This document shows, piece by piece, positions 1 to 7,188 of a stretch of 44,076 nucleotides of DNA (position 1 is the first letter of the stretch; each line of letters begins with the position of its first letter). Position numbers and translations under genes: made by a program. Below the pieces are notes generated by a model. The model ran no database searches, had not been told where the DNA came from, and worked only from the letters and a program-made list of their open reading frames with translations. The stretch is from Arcicella sp. (lineage in GTDB: Bacteria > Bacteroidota > Bacteroidia > Cytophagales > Spirosomataceae): NCBI GenBank assembly GCA_025354645.1, contig JANXML010000245.1:1-44076 (forward strand), written 5' to 3'.

Positions 1-140
1 AATTTCAGAACTCATTTAAAGAGATTATGTCGTAAAACCATCTGTTTTTCTAAAAAAGATGATATGCACTTTGGATTTATAAAGGCTTACATATGGCTTA
101 AAAACGCTACATAGCAACAGCATACATTCTGAAACACTAC

Positions 141-719
141 CTAATAATCTTCTACCAATCCCCTAAACTCTTGCTCTGTTGTATCGTCATTTATTCCTCT
201 TACACTTGCAAATTCTACAAACTCGATTGGTTCAAAAATAATTCCTTCGTTTCGTAGTCTCAAACTACTTTCCACTTTGAAAATATCTTCAAACAACTTT
301 TCTTTTTGCACTATTTTTTCTTTCTCAAATAATGGAAACATAAAGTAATCAGCAAGATACGTTTGAAAATCATTTTGTGTCATATCCTTAACATAAATCC
401 CTCTTTTATTGAGATATTGGCAAATGTCGTGAATGTCAGGTATAGGCGTACCCGTGGTTTTTGATTGAAAGTATTTAGTAGGGATTTTACACTTTTTGCC
501 GTCTATCGTAAACGGTACATCTTCAAAGTTTAAATACCACACTTTCACATACTCTTCAAAGTTTTCTTGGTTACTGGCATCGTGAAACCATGCAAAATGT
601 CTCATAACCATTCGCCTATCATAAAACTCTGAATCATACATAGTATCGTCTGTATCAGGTTTTATTAAAATTAAAACCTCAAAATCTATCTCATAATTTG
701 ATTCTGTATTATCTTGCAT
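141..719 (-). CDS. Hypothetical protein, 192 aa
   Basis: I do not recognise this protein. It is acidic, soluble and rich in aromatic residues, with no signal peptide or membrane segment and no motif I can name. The start at 719 gives an N-terminus beginning MQDNTESNYEID. It lies on the same strand as the HigA-like gene but 68 bp downstream of it, separated by a hairpin. Its place inside the integrative element makes it accessory cargo. Bases 1-140 downstream of its stop show nothing I can identify. Confidence 0.6.
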   Translation of the reverse strand: MQDNTESNYEIDFEVLILIKPDTDDTMYDSEFYDRRMVMRHFAWFHDASNQENFEEYVKVWYLNFEDVPFTIDGKKCKIPTKYFQSKTTGTPIPDIHDICQYLNKRGIYVKDMTQNDFQTYLADYFMFPLFEKEKIVQKEKLFEDIFKVESSLRLRNEGIIFEPIEFVEFASVRGINDDTTEQEFRGLVEDY

Positions 720-733
720 AGCATTTTAGTTAC

Positions 734-776
734 GCCCTAAATCTCGCTTTGGTACGTGGAGGTTTAGGGCTTTTTT
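734..776 (+). terminator. Hairpin with T-run, possible terminator
   Basis: GCCCTAAA (734-741) pairs with TTTAGGGC (763-770) and is followed by six T on the + strand. The loop is long (21 nt) and there is no + gene just upstream. On the - strand no T-run follows the stem, so it may be a pausing hairpin between higA and the 192-aa gene. Confidence 0.35.
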
Positions 777-787
777 GTGGAATAATT

Positions 788-1156
788 TTACACTCCCATA
801 GGTATCAAGAAACTAAGCGGAATGTTTAACCCTTCGCTCAATCGTCTAATCATCAATACACTAAGTTCTTGTTTACGATTCATTATCTTAGATACCTTCG
901 TTTTGTCTCCAATAAAAGGAATTAAATCAACTTGTTTCAAATTGTCTTGTTCCATCTTGTATGCCAAGTATGCTATGGGGTCGCTGGGGTGCATAGGCAC
1001 GTGTATTGCTTCGTATGCTTCTATCAAAGTAATAAGCATTTCCAACTCTTGCCCCTCCTCACTATCTTTTGAGGGTTTTGTTTTCATCAACGCACGAACC
1101 TTGTTCAATGCCATTTGATGATATTTTTTATCTTTAATATTATCCATCATATTCAA
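788..1156 (-). CDS. higA: HigA-type antitoxin with helix-turn-helix domain
   Basis: This 122-aa protein is the probable antitoxin of the pair with the upstream toxin. The C-terminal half (about residues 60-122) is an XRE-like helix-turn-helix: DLIPFIGDKTKVSKIMNRK, then a second helix around LSVLMIRRLSEGLNIP. The N-terminal half has the helical segment with PMHPSDPIAYL typical of the long HigA-like antitoxins of Bacteroidota. Toxin-first order and a 17-bp overlap (1140-1156) match HigBA systems, where the antitoxin also represses the operon. Starts at 1156, 1150 and 1147 are all possible. The gene name is by family resemblance only. Confidence 0.82.
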   Translation of the reverse strand: MNMMDNIKDKKYHQMALNKVRALMKTKPSKDSEEGQELEMLITLIEAYEAIHVPMHPSDPIAYLAYKMEQDNLKQVDLIPFIGDKTKVSKIMNRKQELSVLMIRRLSEGLNIPLSFLIPMGV

Positions 1157-1445
1157 CTGTTTTAACGTCTATTTTGTCATACTCTTTGTGTGTACCTACC
1201 CAAATGATAAAAACCATTTGAAACTCATAATCTATTTCAGTAACCAATCTGTAATCGTTCCCTTTGATATTGAAAACTACTCTATCATTTGCTACTATGC
1301 TGGCATTGCCATAAGTCTGTTTTACATCGTTTGGCGTATTCCATTCTACTTGTTTGACGGTGTTGTACCAATCCAACAAAGGAAACTCCGCTGGGGAGTG
1401 CTGTAACCAAAAATCTCTAATTGTACCCTTTGCAATTATTCTCAT
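1140..1445 (-). CDS. higB: HigB-type toxin (mRNA interferase family)
   Basis: A 101-aa protein of the HigB_toxin group (RelE/ParE fold). Visible family features are an N-terminal basic helix (RIIAKGTIRDFW), a central NDRVVFNIKGNDYRLVTEIDY strand pair, and the C-terminal FIIWVGTHKEYDKID. Such toxins cleave mRNA on the ribosome. It precedes and overlaps its antitoxin and starts 38 bp downstream of the integrase stop on the same strand. It looks intact, so the pair may help keep the integrative element in the chromosome; that role is inferred. Confidence 0.85.
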   Translation of the reverse strand: MRIIAKGTIRDFWLQHSPAEFPLLDWYNTVKQVEWNTPNDVKQTYGNASIVANDRVVFNIKGNDYRLVTEIDYEFQMVFIIWVGTHKEYDKIDVKTVEYDG

Positions 1446-1483
1446 ATTTTAATCCGTTATCATGTTGCGAATATAGCAACTAT

Positions 1484-2839
1484 TTAAAGCATATCCAAGA
1501 AAGTATCTTCGGTTTCTTTTTCAAAACTGCCTAAATAATTTTCGGTTGTGGAAATTTGGGCGTGTCCTAATTTCTGGCTAATCATCATCAACGGTGCATT
1601 ACTTCTCATTAACTTAGTAGCGAAGCTGTGGCGTGCTTCGTAGGTGTTTAGCTTTTCATTTATGCCTAACCTTTCCCCTATCCGATTCATCCAAACGTTA
1701 TTTACTTTGATAACTTGGTGAATGGTTGCCTTTTGTCTTTCGGGTGTATCTTTGAGATTGAGGAACGGAAAAACCAATTCATTATCTTTCTTTCGTTTAG
1801 TTGCTTGGCGTTCCAATACGCCCCTCATAGTCTCATTGATTCTTACATGGATAGTTGTCTCTTCACTTGATTTGCCTTTGGTTTTGTTGCGTTCAAAGTA
1901 AATGCCTGTTTCTCGGATATTTCCCCATGTCAAACGAAGCATATCCTCAAAGTTCATTCCGTTACCAAAATAAGAGAATAACCATAAATCGTGGCTTCGT
2001 TGTTCAGTCGAAAATGGTTCGGGTTGGTAGTTCTTGATACTCTCTAATTGAGCGTTTGATAATGCCTTTTTGATGTTACGACCTTTGGGAATAGTAAAGC
2101 CGTCTCGACCAAAAGGATAAAGTGATTTATCAATAAGGTTTTGAGATATTGCTTCGTTAAATGCTACTCGCAAAGTCCGTGAATAAATGCCTACTGTTGT
2201 AATAGTTGCACCCGTGGGCGTGCCGTTTTTTTTCTGTGATGCTTTGCCCTCAACCAATAGCCAATCCTGCCACTCTTCCAAAAAGTCGCTGGTAAGGTTA
2301 TGAAATTCCAAGATATAAGGTTTATTCTTTTTGTAGTCTGTCAATTTTTTAGGGTACTCTTCTTTGAGATATTGGACAAAACGCCCCAACGACTTACCCA
2401 CCAATCCAAACACAATACCATGCGAAATTTGCCCCTTTGCTTTGAGGGTAGTACATTTGTTTTCCAAGAATGAGATAACATCATGTTTGATAATCTCTTT
2501 CTCAATATCGTAATTATCAAATAAATTTTTGAAAGTGTCAAACTTAAAATTTACACCCAAATTCTCAATAATGTTTTCAGCACGAAGTACAAATCCGTCG
2601 ATTTTAATATTTTCATTTTTACCTTTTTTAGCAAAGAGGAGGTTATGAAAATTGACAATATCTAAACCTTTCGCCCGTCCATCTAATTTTGGGTGTTTGA
2701 TTTTATCGTAATCTGCTGGGGATATTTTAATTTTTGTTGAGTAGTCCCTTTGCACTCTATTATGCGTAATTCTCAATTTGATAATACCATTTCCATCAAT
2801 AGAGTTTCGGGTGTCCAGAAAGTAATTTAACGTTGCCAT
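1484..2839 (-). CDS. Tyrosine-type site-specific recombinase (integrase)
   Basis: A 451-aa Bacteroidota-type phage/ICE integrase. It has an N-terminal arm-binding domain (about 1-95), a SAM-like core-binding domain (about 100-225) and a C-terminal catalytic domain (about 260-451). Visible catalytic positions are a Lys near 319-321, Arg403 in YEARHSF, His426 in KLGHAQIS and the nucleophile Tyr435 in TTENYLG. The first catalytic Arg is replaced by Asn296 (GMNFEDM), and the first His of HxxR is Tyr400. Such substitutions are known in Bacteroidetes integrases. The gene points away from the tRNA-Met fragment, with its start 192 bp from it, the usual geometry for an att-adjacent integrase. Confidence 0.93.
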   Translation of the reverse strand: MATLNYFLDTRNSIDGNGIIKLRITHNRVQRDYSTKIKISPADYDKIKHPKLDGRAKGLDIVNFHNLLFAKKGKNENIKIDGFVLRAENIIENLGVNFKFDTFKNLFDNYDIEKEIIKHDVISFLENKCTTLKAKGQISHGIVFGLVGKSLGRFVQYLKEEYPKKLTDYKKNKPYILEFHNLTSDFLEEWQDWLLVEGKASQKKNGTPTGATITTVGIYSRTLRVAFNEAISQNLIDKSLYPFGRDGFTIPKGRNIKKALSNAQLESIKNYQPEPFSTEQRSHDLWLFSYFGNGMNFEDMLRLTWGNIRETGIYFERNKTKGKSSEETTIHVRINETMRGVLERQATKRKKDNELVFPFLNLKDTPERQKATIHQVIKVNNVWMNRIGERLGINEKLNTYEARHSFATKLMRSNAPLMMISQKLGHAQISTTENYLGSFEKETEDTFLDML

Positions 2840-2875
2840 GTGATTGCTTTAAATAATTGTACTATACTAAGTTGT

Positions 2876-2907
2876 AAAATCTACTCTCATTACAACTCTC
2901 ATTACAA
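2876..2907 (-). promoter_or_regulatory. Putative integrase promoter overlapping tandem repeats
   Basis: On the - strand TTG (2907-2905), a 21-bp spacer and TAGATTTT (2883-2876) fit the Bacteroidota pattern TTG-N17-23-TAnnTTTG with one mismatch. The -7 box lies 37 bp before the integrase ATG. The whole -33/spacer region is made of a 12-bp tandem repeat, so a protein that binds the repeat would control the promoter. Prediction from pattern only. Confidence 0.42.
2884..2907. repeat. Perfect tandem 12-bp direct repeat at the att side of int
   Basis: CTCTCATTACAA occurs twice back to back (2884-2895, 2896-2907), between the integrase gene and the att core. Directly repeated short sites at this place are usual for arm-type integrase or excisionase binding sites. 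The function is inferred from position. Confidence 0.7.
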
Positions 2908-3030
2908 ATATACAAGATTAACACTAAACGACAATAAACAGATATAAAGTATTTTTAGTTAAGTATCTGAAATTCAATAATTTATAGAAATAGTAATAAG
3001 TAGAGGTAAATGAAAATAGGGGGCTGGCTA

Positions 3031-3078
3031 TGACTCATAATCAGTAGGTGCTTGGTTCGATTCCAAGTGGGCCCACCA
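3031..3078 (+). other. 3' half of tRNA-Met(CAT), attachment site remnant
   Basis: The anticodon loop CTCATAA (3034-3040), the 3' anticodon strand, a complete T arm (CTTGG 3051-3055, loop TTCGATT, CCAAG 3063-3067), the 3' acceptor strand TGGGCCC (3068-3074) and ACCA (3075-3078) are all present. No D arm and no matching 5' acceptor strand GGGCCCA occurs upstream, so this is not a complete tRNA gene. It is best read as the duplicated att core left by integration into a tRNA-Met gene. Confidence 0.8.
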
Positions 3079-3082
3079 ATTT

Positions 3083-3117
3083 AAAAGCCTTATAATCCAA
3101 AGATTATGAGGCTTTTT
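3083..3117 (+). terminator. Rho-independent terminator of the tRNA-Met
   Basis: AAAAGCCTTATAATC (3083-3097) pairs, with one G-T wobble, with GATTATGAGGCTTTT (3102-3116) across a 4-nt loop and runs into T's. It ends about 10 bp before the start codon of trmN6. Confidence 0.85.
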
Positions 3118-3126
3118 TATTTTTTT

Positions 3127-3831
3127 ATGGCAAATAATTACTTTTCTTTTAAACAATTTACTATTCATCAAGACCAAACAGCGATGAAAGTTACGACCGA
3201 TGCCTGTATTTTGGGAGCATATACAGACGTTAGTAAAGCGAAAACCATTTTGGATATTGGCACAGGAACGGGTCTGCTTTCTTTAATGTTATCTCAAAAA
3301 AATAATTCAAAAATTGATGCTGTCGAAATAGATAAAAGTGCTTATAATCAAGCGGTTACAAACATAAATGAAAGTATTTACAAAGATAGAATTTCGGTTT
3401 ATAATAATTCTATTCAGGAATTTTCAACTAATATTCTTTACGATTTAATTATTAGTAATCCACCGTTTTTTCAGAATCATTTAAAGTCCAAAAATTTTTC
3501 TCGTAATAATTCCCTCCATACCGACACGCTCACTTTTGAAGATTTGATAGAGATTATGACAAGATTACTTTCTTTTAATGGCATATTTGTTGTCTTACTC
3601 CCTTCGTATGAAAGTTCAATTTTTGAGCAATTAGCCACTTTAGAGAAATTTTATCTTCAAAAAAAACTCACAATTAGGCATCGAAAAGGAAGTAAAATAT
3701 TAAGAATTATTACGACCTTTGGAAGAATAAAAGAAGAAATTATTAACGAAGAATTAATTATCAAAAATCCTGACGAAAGTTATACTACTGATTTTCAGAT
3801 GCTTTTGAAGGATTATTACTTGATATTTTAA
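3127..3831 (+). CDS. trmN6: tRNA1(Val) (adenine-37-N6)-methyltransferase
   Basis: A 234-aa class I SAM-dependent N6-adenine methyltransferase of the YfiC/TrmN6 family, which methylates A37 of tRNA1-Val. The N-terminus (NYFSFKQFTIHQDQTAMKV) is the family signature. The SAM site is LDIGTGTGLL and the catalytic motif IV is NPPFF, typical of adenine-N6 enzymes. I chose the ATG at 3127 because the alternative at 3106 lies inside the terminator stem and adds seven residues unlike the family. The next gene starts 2 bp after its stop, so the two are cotranscribed. No promoter fits between the terminator and this start. Confidence 0.92.
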   Translation: MANNYFSFKQFTIHQDQTAMKVTTDACILGAYTDVSKAKTILDIGTGTGLLSLMLSQKNNSKIDAVEIDKSAYNQAVTNINESIYKDRISVYNNSIQEFSTNILYDLIISNPPFFQNHLKSKNFSRNNSLHTDTLTFEDLIEIMTRLLSFNGIFVVLLPSYESSIFEQLATLEKFYLQKKLTIRHRKGSKILRIITTFGRIKEEIINEELIIKNPDESYTTDFQMLLKDYYLIF

Positions 3832-3833
3832 AT

Positions 3834-4790
3834 ATGCTAATGTTAGATATATCCGTAATCGTACCACTTTATAATGAAGAAGAATCATTACCCGAACTTT
3901 CTGGCTGGATTGAACGGGTAATGAATGAAAATAATTTCACCTACGAAGTCATTTTTGTCAATGACGGAAGTCGAGATAATTCATGGAAAGTGGTTAAAAG
4001 CCTTTCTGAGAAAAATTCAAATATCAGGGGAATATCATTTAGTAGAAATTATGGTAAATCAGCCGCCCTTCATGTGGGTTTTAAAGAGGCAAATGGCAAG
4101 GTAGTTATCACGATGGATGCCGACTTGCAAGACAGTCCCGACGAAATTCCTGCGTTGTATAAAATGATTATTCAGGATGATTATGACTTGGTTTCAGGAT
4201 GGAAACAAAAACGTTTTGACCCCATCACAAAGACCATTCCGACTAAACTCTATAACGCAGCAACTCGTTCAATGTCAGGTGTTTATCTTCATGATTTCAA
4301 CTGTGGATTGAAGGCTTACAAAAACGAAGTTATTAAAACTATTACGCTCTACGGAGAAATGCACCGCTATATTCCCGTGATGGCAAAATGGAATGGTTTT
4401 GATAAAATCGGGGAGAAAGTAGTACAGCACCAAGCCAGAAAATACGGAACTACTAAATTTGGAATTGAGCGATTTTTATACGGATTTTTAGATTTGTTGT
4501 CTATTACTTTTGTCCAAAAATTTGGGAAACGTCCAATGCATCTTTTTGGTGGTTTTGGGATATTATCTTTCTTTATCGGTACGATGATTACCTTCTATTT
4601 AATTGGTGAAAAAGTGTATGCAATTGCCAAACATTTGAAGTTTAGAAACGTAACCGATAATCCACTTTTCTTCCTGGCATTGGTCGCAATTATAATCGGT
4701 GTCCAGCTTTTTGTGGCTGGATTTATTGGAGAATTAATGACTCGTAATTCGGAGAAAGTGACAGATTATCAGATTCGAGAAACTATATAA
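3834..4790 (+). CDS. GtrB/DPM1-like family 2 glycosyltransferase
   Basis: A 318-aa membrane glycosyltransferase of the kind that moves a sugar from an activated nucleotide to polyprenyl phosphate on the inner face of the cytoplasmic membrane. The GT-A domain (about 1-230) shows SVIVPLYNEEESLP, FVNDGSRDNSW, SRNYGKSAALHVGF, the metal-binding MDADLQDSPDEIP and FNCGLKAYK. Two C-terminal membrane helices follow (about 238-262 and 277-302), the classic GtrB layout. The second Met (3840) is an equally good start. It sits between trmN6 and tcdA. The acceptor sugar pathway is not encoded nearby. Confidence 0.9.
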   Translation: MLMLDISVIVPLYNEEESLPELSGWIERVMNENNFTYEVIFVNDGSRDNSWKVVKSLSEKNSNIRGISFSRNYGKSAALHVGFKEANGKVVITMDADLQDSPDEIPALYKMIIQDDYDLVSGWKQKRFDPITKTIPTKLYNAATRSMSGVYLHDFNCGLKAYKNEVIKTITLYGEMHRYIPVMAKWNGFDKIGEKVVQHQARKYGTTKFGIERFLYGFLDLLSITFVQKFGKRPMHLFGGFGILSFFIGTMITFYLIGEKVYAIAKHLKFRNVTDNPLFFLALVAIIIGVQLFVAGFIGELMTRNSEKVTDYQIRETI

Positions 4791-4800
4791 CATTAATTAA

Positions 4801-5604
4801 ATGAGTGATTTAGCTTGGCTTGGAAGAACCACACTATTAATCGGAGCAGAACGTCTCCAAAAATTACAAAATGCTCATGTTCTCATTGTAGGATTGGGTG
4901 GCGTGGGTTCATTTGCGGCAGAATTCATTGCTCGTGCAGGTGTAGGAATGATGACGATTGTGGATGGTGATGTCGTAGATCCATCCAATAGAAATCGCCA
5001 ATTACCCGCTCTTTCCACAACGCACGGACAACCCAAAGCTGATTTGATGGCAGAACGTTTATTGGCAATTAATCCAGATTTAAAACTTACTTCAATTCGT
5101 GAATTCTTGTCCCCAGATGCCTCAGAAGCAATTTTGAGTAATATAAAATTTGATTATGTTATGGATTGCATTGATTCCATAACACCTAAGTTGACTCTCT
5201 TAACAACAGCTTATCGTAAAGATCTCCCAATAGTTTCTTCGATGGGTGCAGGTGGAAAAATCGATCCAACCAAAATAAAAACGGCAGATTTATTTGATAC
5301 TCGAGAGTGTTATTTAGCATCATTGGTTAGAAAACGTTTACGCAAAATCGGAATTACAACGGGTATAAAAGCCGTATATTCAACAGAAAAAATGATAGAA
5401 GAATCATTGATGTTGACCGACGGAGCAAACTACAAAAAATCTGCTTATGGCACAATATCATATATGCCAGCCGCTTTTGGAGGCGTGTGTGCATCAGTCG
5501 TTTTGAGGGATTTATTGGGGTATCCAGTGGAGATGGAAAAGAAATTAAAGGCATTAGCCGCCAGAGAAAAGAAACAGAAAGAGATTGAAGCGAAGCGGAA
5601 ATAG
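4801..5604 (+). CDS. tcdA: tRNA threonylcarbamoyladenosine dehydratase
   Basis: A 267-aa ThiF/E1-like enzyme (TcdA/CsdL) that cyclises t6A37 of ANN-decoding tRNAs to ct6A in an ATP-dependent reaction. Visible features are the N-terminal WLGRTTLLIGAERLQKL, the nucleotide loop GLGGVGSFAAEFIARAG, DGDVVDPSNRNRQ, the DCIDS segment and the C-terminal block YGTISYMPAAFGGVCAS. The length fits the family. With trmN6 it gives two tRNA position-37 modification genes in one operon, beside a tRNA gene remnant. The very C-terminus is Lys/Glu-rich. Confidence 0.92.
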   Translation: MSDLAWLGRTTLLIGAERLQKLQNAHVLIVGLGGVGSFAAEFIARAGVGMMTIVDGDVVDPSNRNRQLPALSTTHGQPKADLMAERLLAINPDLKLTSIREFLSPDASEAILSNIKFDYVMDCIDSITPKLTLLTTAYRKDLPIVSSMGAGGKIDPTKIKTADLFDTRECYLASLVRKRLRKIGITTGIKAVYSTEKMIEESLMLTDGANYKKSAYGTISYMPAAFGGVCASVVLRDLLGYPVEMEKKLKALAAREKKQKEIEAKRK

Positions 5605-5715
5605 TTATTTGTTACTGGTTAATAGGAATTAGAAAAATTTATCAAAACTAAAAAGCTCAATCATTTTTGTGATTGAGCTTTTTAGTTTTTTACTAATAAT
5701 CAGTAACAAATAACT
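5603..5715. repeat. Nested long inverted repeat around a terminator
   Basis: AGTTATTTGTTACTG (5603-5617) is repeated inverted and perfect at 5701-5715, with further partial pairing inside, and encloses the terminator at 5644-5689. It fills the gap between the convergent tcdA and LysM genes. It resembles the many intergenic palindromes of this window but is unlike the others in sequence. Confidence 0.75.
5644..5689. terminator. Bidirectional terminator between tcdA and lysM gene
   Basis: AAAACTAAAAAGCTCAATCA pairs perfectly with its complement across a short T-rich loop. A and T runs on both flanks make it work for both convergent genes. Confidence 0.88.
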
Positions 5716-5727
5716 GATAACTAACTA

Positions 5728-6195
5728 CTAAGCCAAAGGTGGAATTCTCAACATTTGTCCTGGGTAAATTTTATCAGGGTGTGATAACATTGGCTTGTTA
5801 GCTTCAAAAATTACTGGGTATTTCATCATATCACCGTAGTATTCTTTGGCAATTTTCGATAAAGTATCACCCGAAACCACTTCGTGATATTTTGCTTCTT
5901 CGGCTGGTTCAGCAACGTCCAATTGGTTATCAACCACTTTTACACCCTCAACATTGCCAACCGCCAATGCCAATTTCTCGGCATCTTCTTGTTTGGCAAC
6001 TTCACCTTCCAAAATCACGGTATCACCCGCAGTTTTGACGGTTAATGAGTTGTAAGCCAAGCCCAAACTCTTCACGTGAGCCAACAAAGCACTCGCTCTC
6101 AATGGTTCAACGGTTGCTGCGGTTGCAGGATCAACTTCTTTGTGTCCTCCGAAGATTTTTTCTCCGACACCCTTAAAAAATGACATTAAGCCCAT
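5728..6195 (-). CDS. BON and LysM domain protein (Kbp/YgaU-like)
   Basis: A 155-aa protein with a BON domain (about 28-95: LLAHVKSLGL, DTVILEGEVAKQEDAEKLAL, GVKVVDNQLDV) followed by a C-terminal LysM domain (about 102-153: YHEVVSGDTLSKIAKEYYG, ending PGQMLRIPPL). The order and size match the E. coli potassium-binding protein Kbp (YgaU). It has no signal peptide, as in Kbp, so a cytoplasmic location is likely. It is flanked by a terminator and by a 177-bp gap up to the next - gene, so it is probably a single-gene unit. Confidence 0.88.
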   Translation of the reverse strand: MGLMSFFKGVGEKIFGGHKEVDPATAATVEPLRASALLAHVKSLGLAYNSLTVKTAGDTVILEGEVAKQEDAEKLALAVGNVEGVKVVDNQLDVAEPAEEAKYHEVVSGDTLSKIAKEYYGDMMKYPVIFEANKPMLSHPDKIYPGQMLRIPPLA

Positions 6196-6372
6196 AATTG
6201 TAAGACGGTTTTGTTTAATTGTTTGTAAATAAATTGAGAGAGTATTGAAACTGAATCTTTACCCAAAATCAAAAGTATATTTTTTTAATACCTTCACAAA
6301 ATTTAAGACACTATTTTTTTATCTACGTCACTCAAATTTTGTATAATTACCTTCAAAATTTGATTTAAAATG

Positions 6373-7179
6373 TCATTTTGTTTCCTCTTCAAGGAGCAAT
6401 TCTTGTAATTTCTTAGTAATAATTCCCACTGCACCACCGCTAAACATTTGATTATCAGTATTAGTAATGGCAATGATTCGTTTAGTACTGCCCGTCGTGA
6501 AAACCTCATCCGCCCCAAAATATTCTTGAACAGAAACATCTCTTTCTTCTACTTCAAAATGATTTTTAGCAAAACTCAAAATATGCTTTCTCGTTACGCC
6601 AAACAAAGCACCATCCAAAGGCGTAATGATTTTTTCATTTTTCACGATAAAAATATTACTCCGTGATGATTCCGATATTTTTCCATCTTTGTGGTAAAGT
6701 ATGTCATCAGCACCCACCGATTTCATTTGTTGTAAGGCTCTGATAGGAACGATATAATTCAAGGTTTTTATTTCAGGAATTTCCCTTCTGTATTCCATCG
6801 ACATTAATTTTAAGCCAATATCAGCGGGTTTAAATTCAAAAGGTTTTCCCATCACGATTAAATTTGATTTGGGCGAAGGCGTGTAGCCATCTTCCGAATA
6901 TCCTCCCGTCATAATCATCTTCACACCCAAGAGTTTGTACGGATTCAAGCGGATGATTTCGTGTATAATTTCTCGCAATTTATCCCTTGATTCAGGAATT
7001 GGCAAACCCATCAAGTTGGCAGAATTATGAAACCTATCCAAATGGTCTTCAATAAAAACGGGTTGCCCATCAATGGCACGGAAGAAGTCAAAAATGCCAT
7101 AGCCCCGCAATAAACCAAGGTCAGAAACGTGGAGTTGGGTTTTTTCGGTGGGGAGGATTTCTCCGTTTAAATAGATCAT
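6373..7179 (-). CDS. Class IV (branched-chain/D-amino acid type) aminotransferase
   Basis: A 268-aa fold-type IV PLP enzyme. Visible are the N-terminal MIYLNGEILP, the LLRGYGIFDFFRA block, the PLP-binding Lys138 in EIKTLNY, DGKISESSRSNIF and the phosphate-binding TTGSTKRIIAITN. Members act on branched-chain or D-amino acids or on aminodeoxychorismate, and sequence alone does not choose between these. Its start lies 9 bp after the stop of the transglutaminase gene, so it belongs to the same transcript as the Anbu locus. A role in making an amino acid used by that locus is possible but only inferred. Confidence 0.88.
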   Translation of the reverse strand: MIYLNGEILPTEKTQLHVSDLGLLRGYGIFDFFRAIDGQPVFIEDHLDRFHNSANLMGLPIPESRDKLREIIHEIIRLNPYKLLGVKMIMTGGYSEDGYTPSPKSNLIVMGKPFEFKPADIGLKLMSMEYRREIPEIKTLNYIVPIRALQQMKSVGADDILYHKDGKISESSRSNIFIVKNEKIITPLDGALFGVTRKHILSFAKNHFEVEERDVSVQEYFGADEVFTTGSTKRIIAITNTDNQMFSGGAVGIITKKLQELLLEEETK

Positions 7180-7188
7180 GAGTTTTTT

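Larger units (their letters stand above)
1..3078. mobile_element. Right end of a tRNA-Met-targeted integrative element
   Basis: Three signs agree: a tyrosine recombinase gene (1484-2839) beside the boundary, a 3' tRNA-Met fragment without its 5' half (3031-3078), and accessory cargo (HigB/HigA-type pair, unknown protein) to the left, against housekeeping genes to the right. Elements that integrate into tRNA 3' ends leave a complete tRNA at one end and a 3' duplicate at the other. The fragment is on the + strand, so the element should extend left beyond the window to an intact tRNA-Met. The type of element (ICE, IME, phage or island) cannot be told because no conjugation or phage gene is in view. 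Confidence 0.62.

Noticed and set aside
822-1118. + strand frame antisense to the HigA-like gene
   Set aside because: It is a shadow of a well-supported antitoxin; no family-like features.
2884-2907. Start of a CRISPR array
   Set aside because: Only two 12-bp units with no spacer between them.
3003-3078. A complete tRNA gene
   Set aside because: No 5' acceptor strand or D arm matches the 3' half; bases 5' of 3031 do not pair with TGGGCCC.
3106-3126. Earlier start of trmN6
   Set aside because: It lies in the terminator stem and adds residues unlike the family N-terminus.
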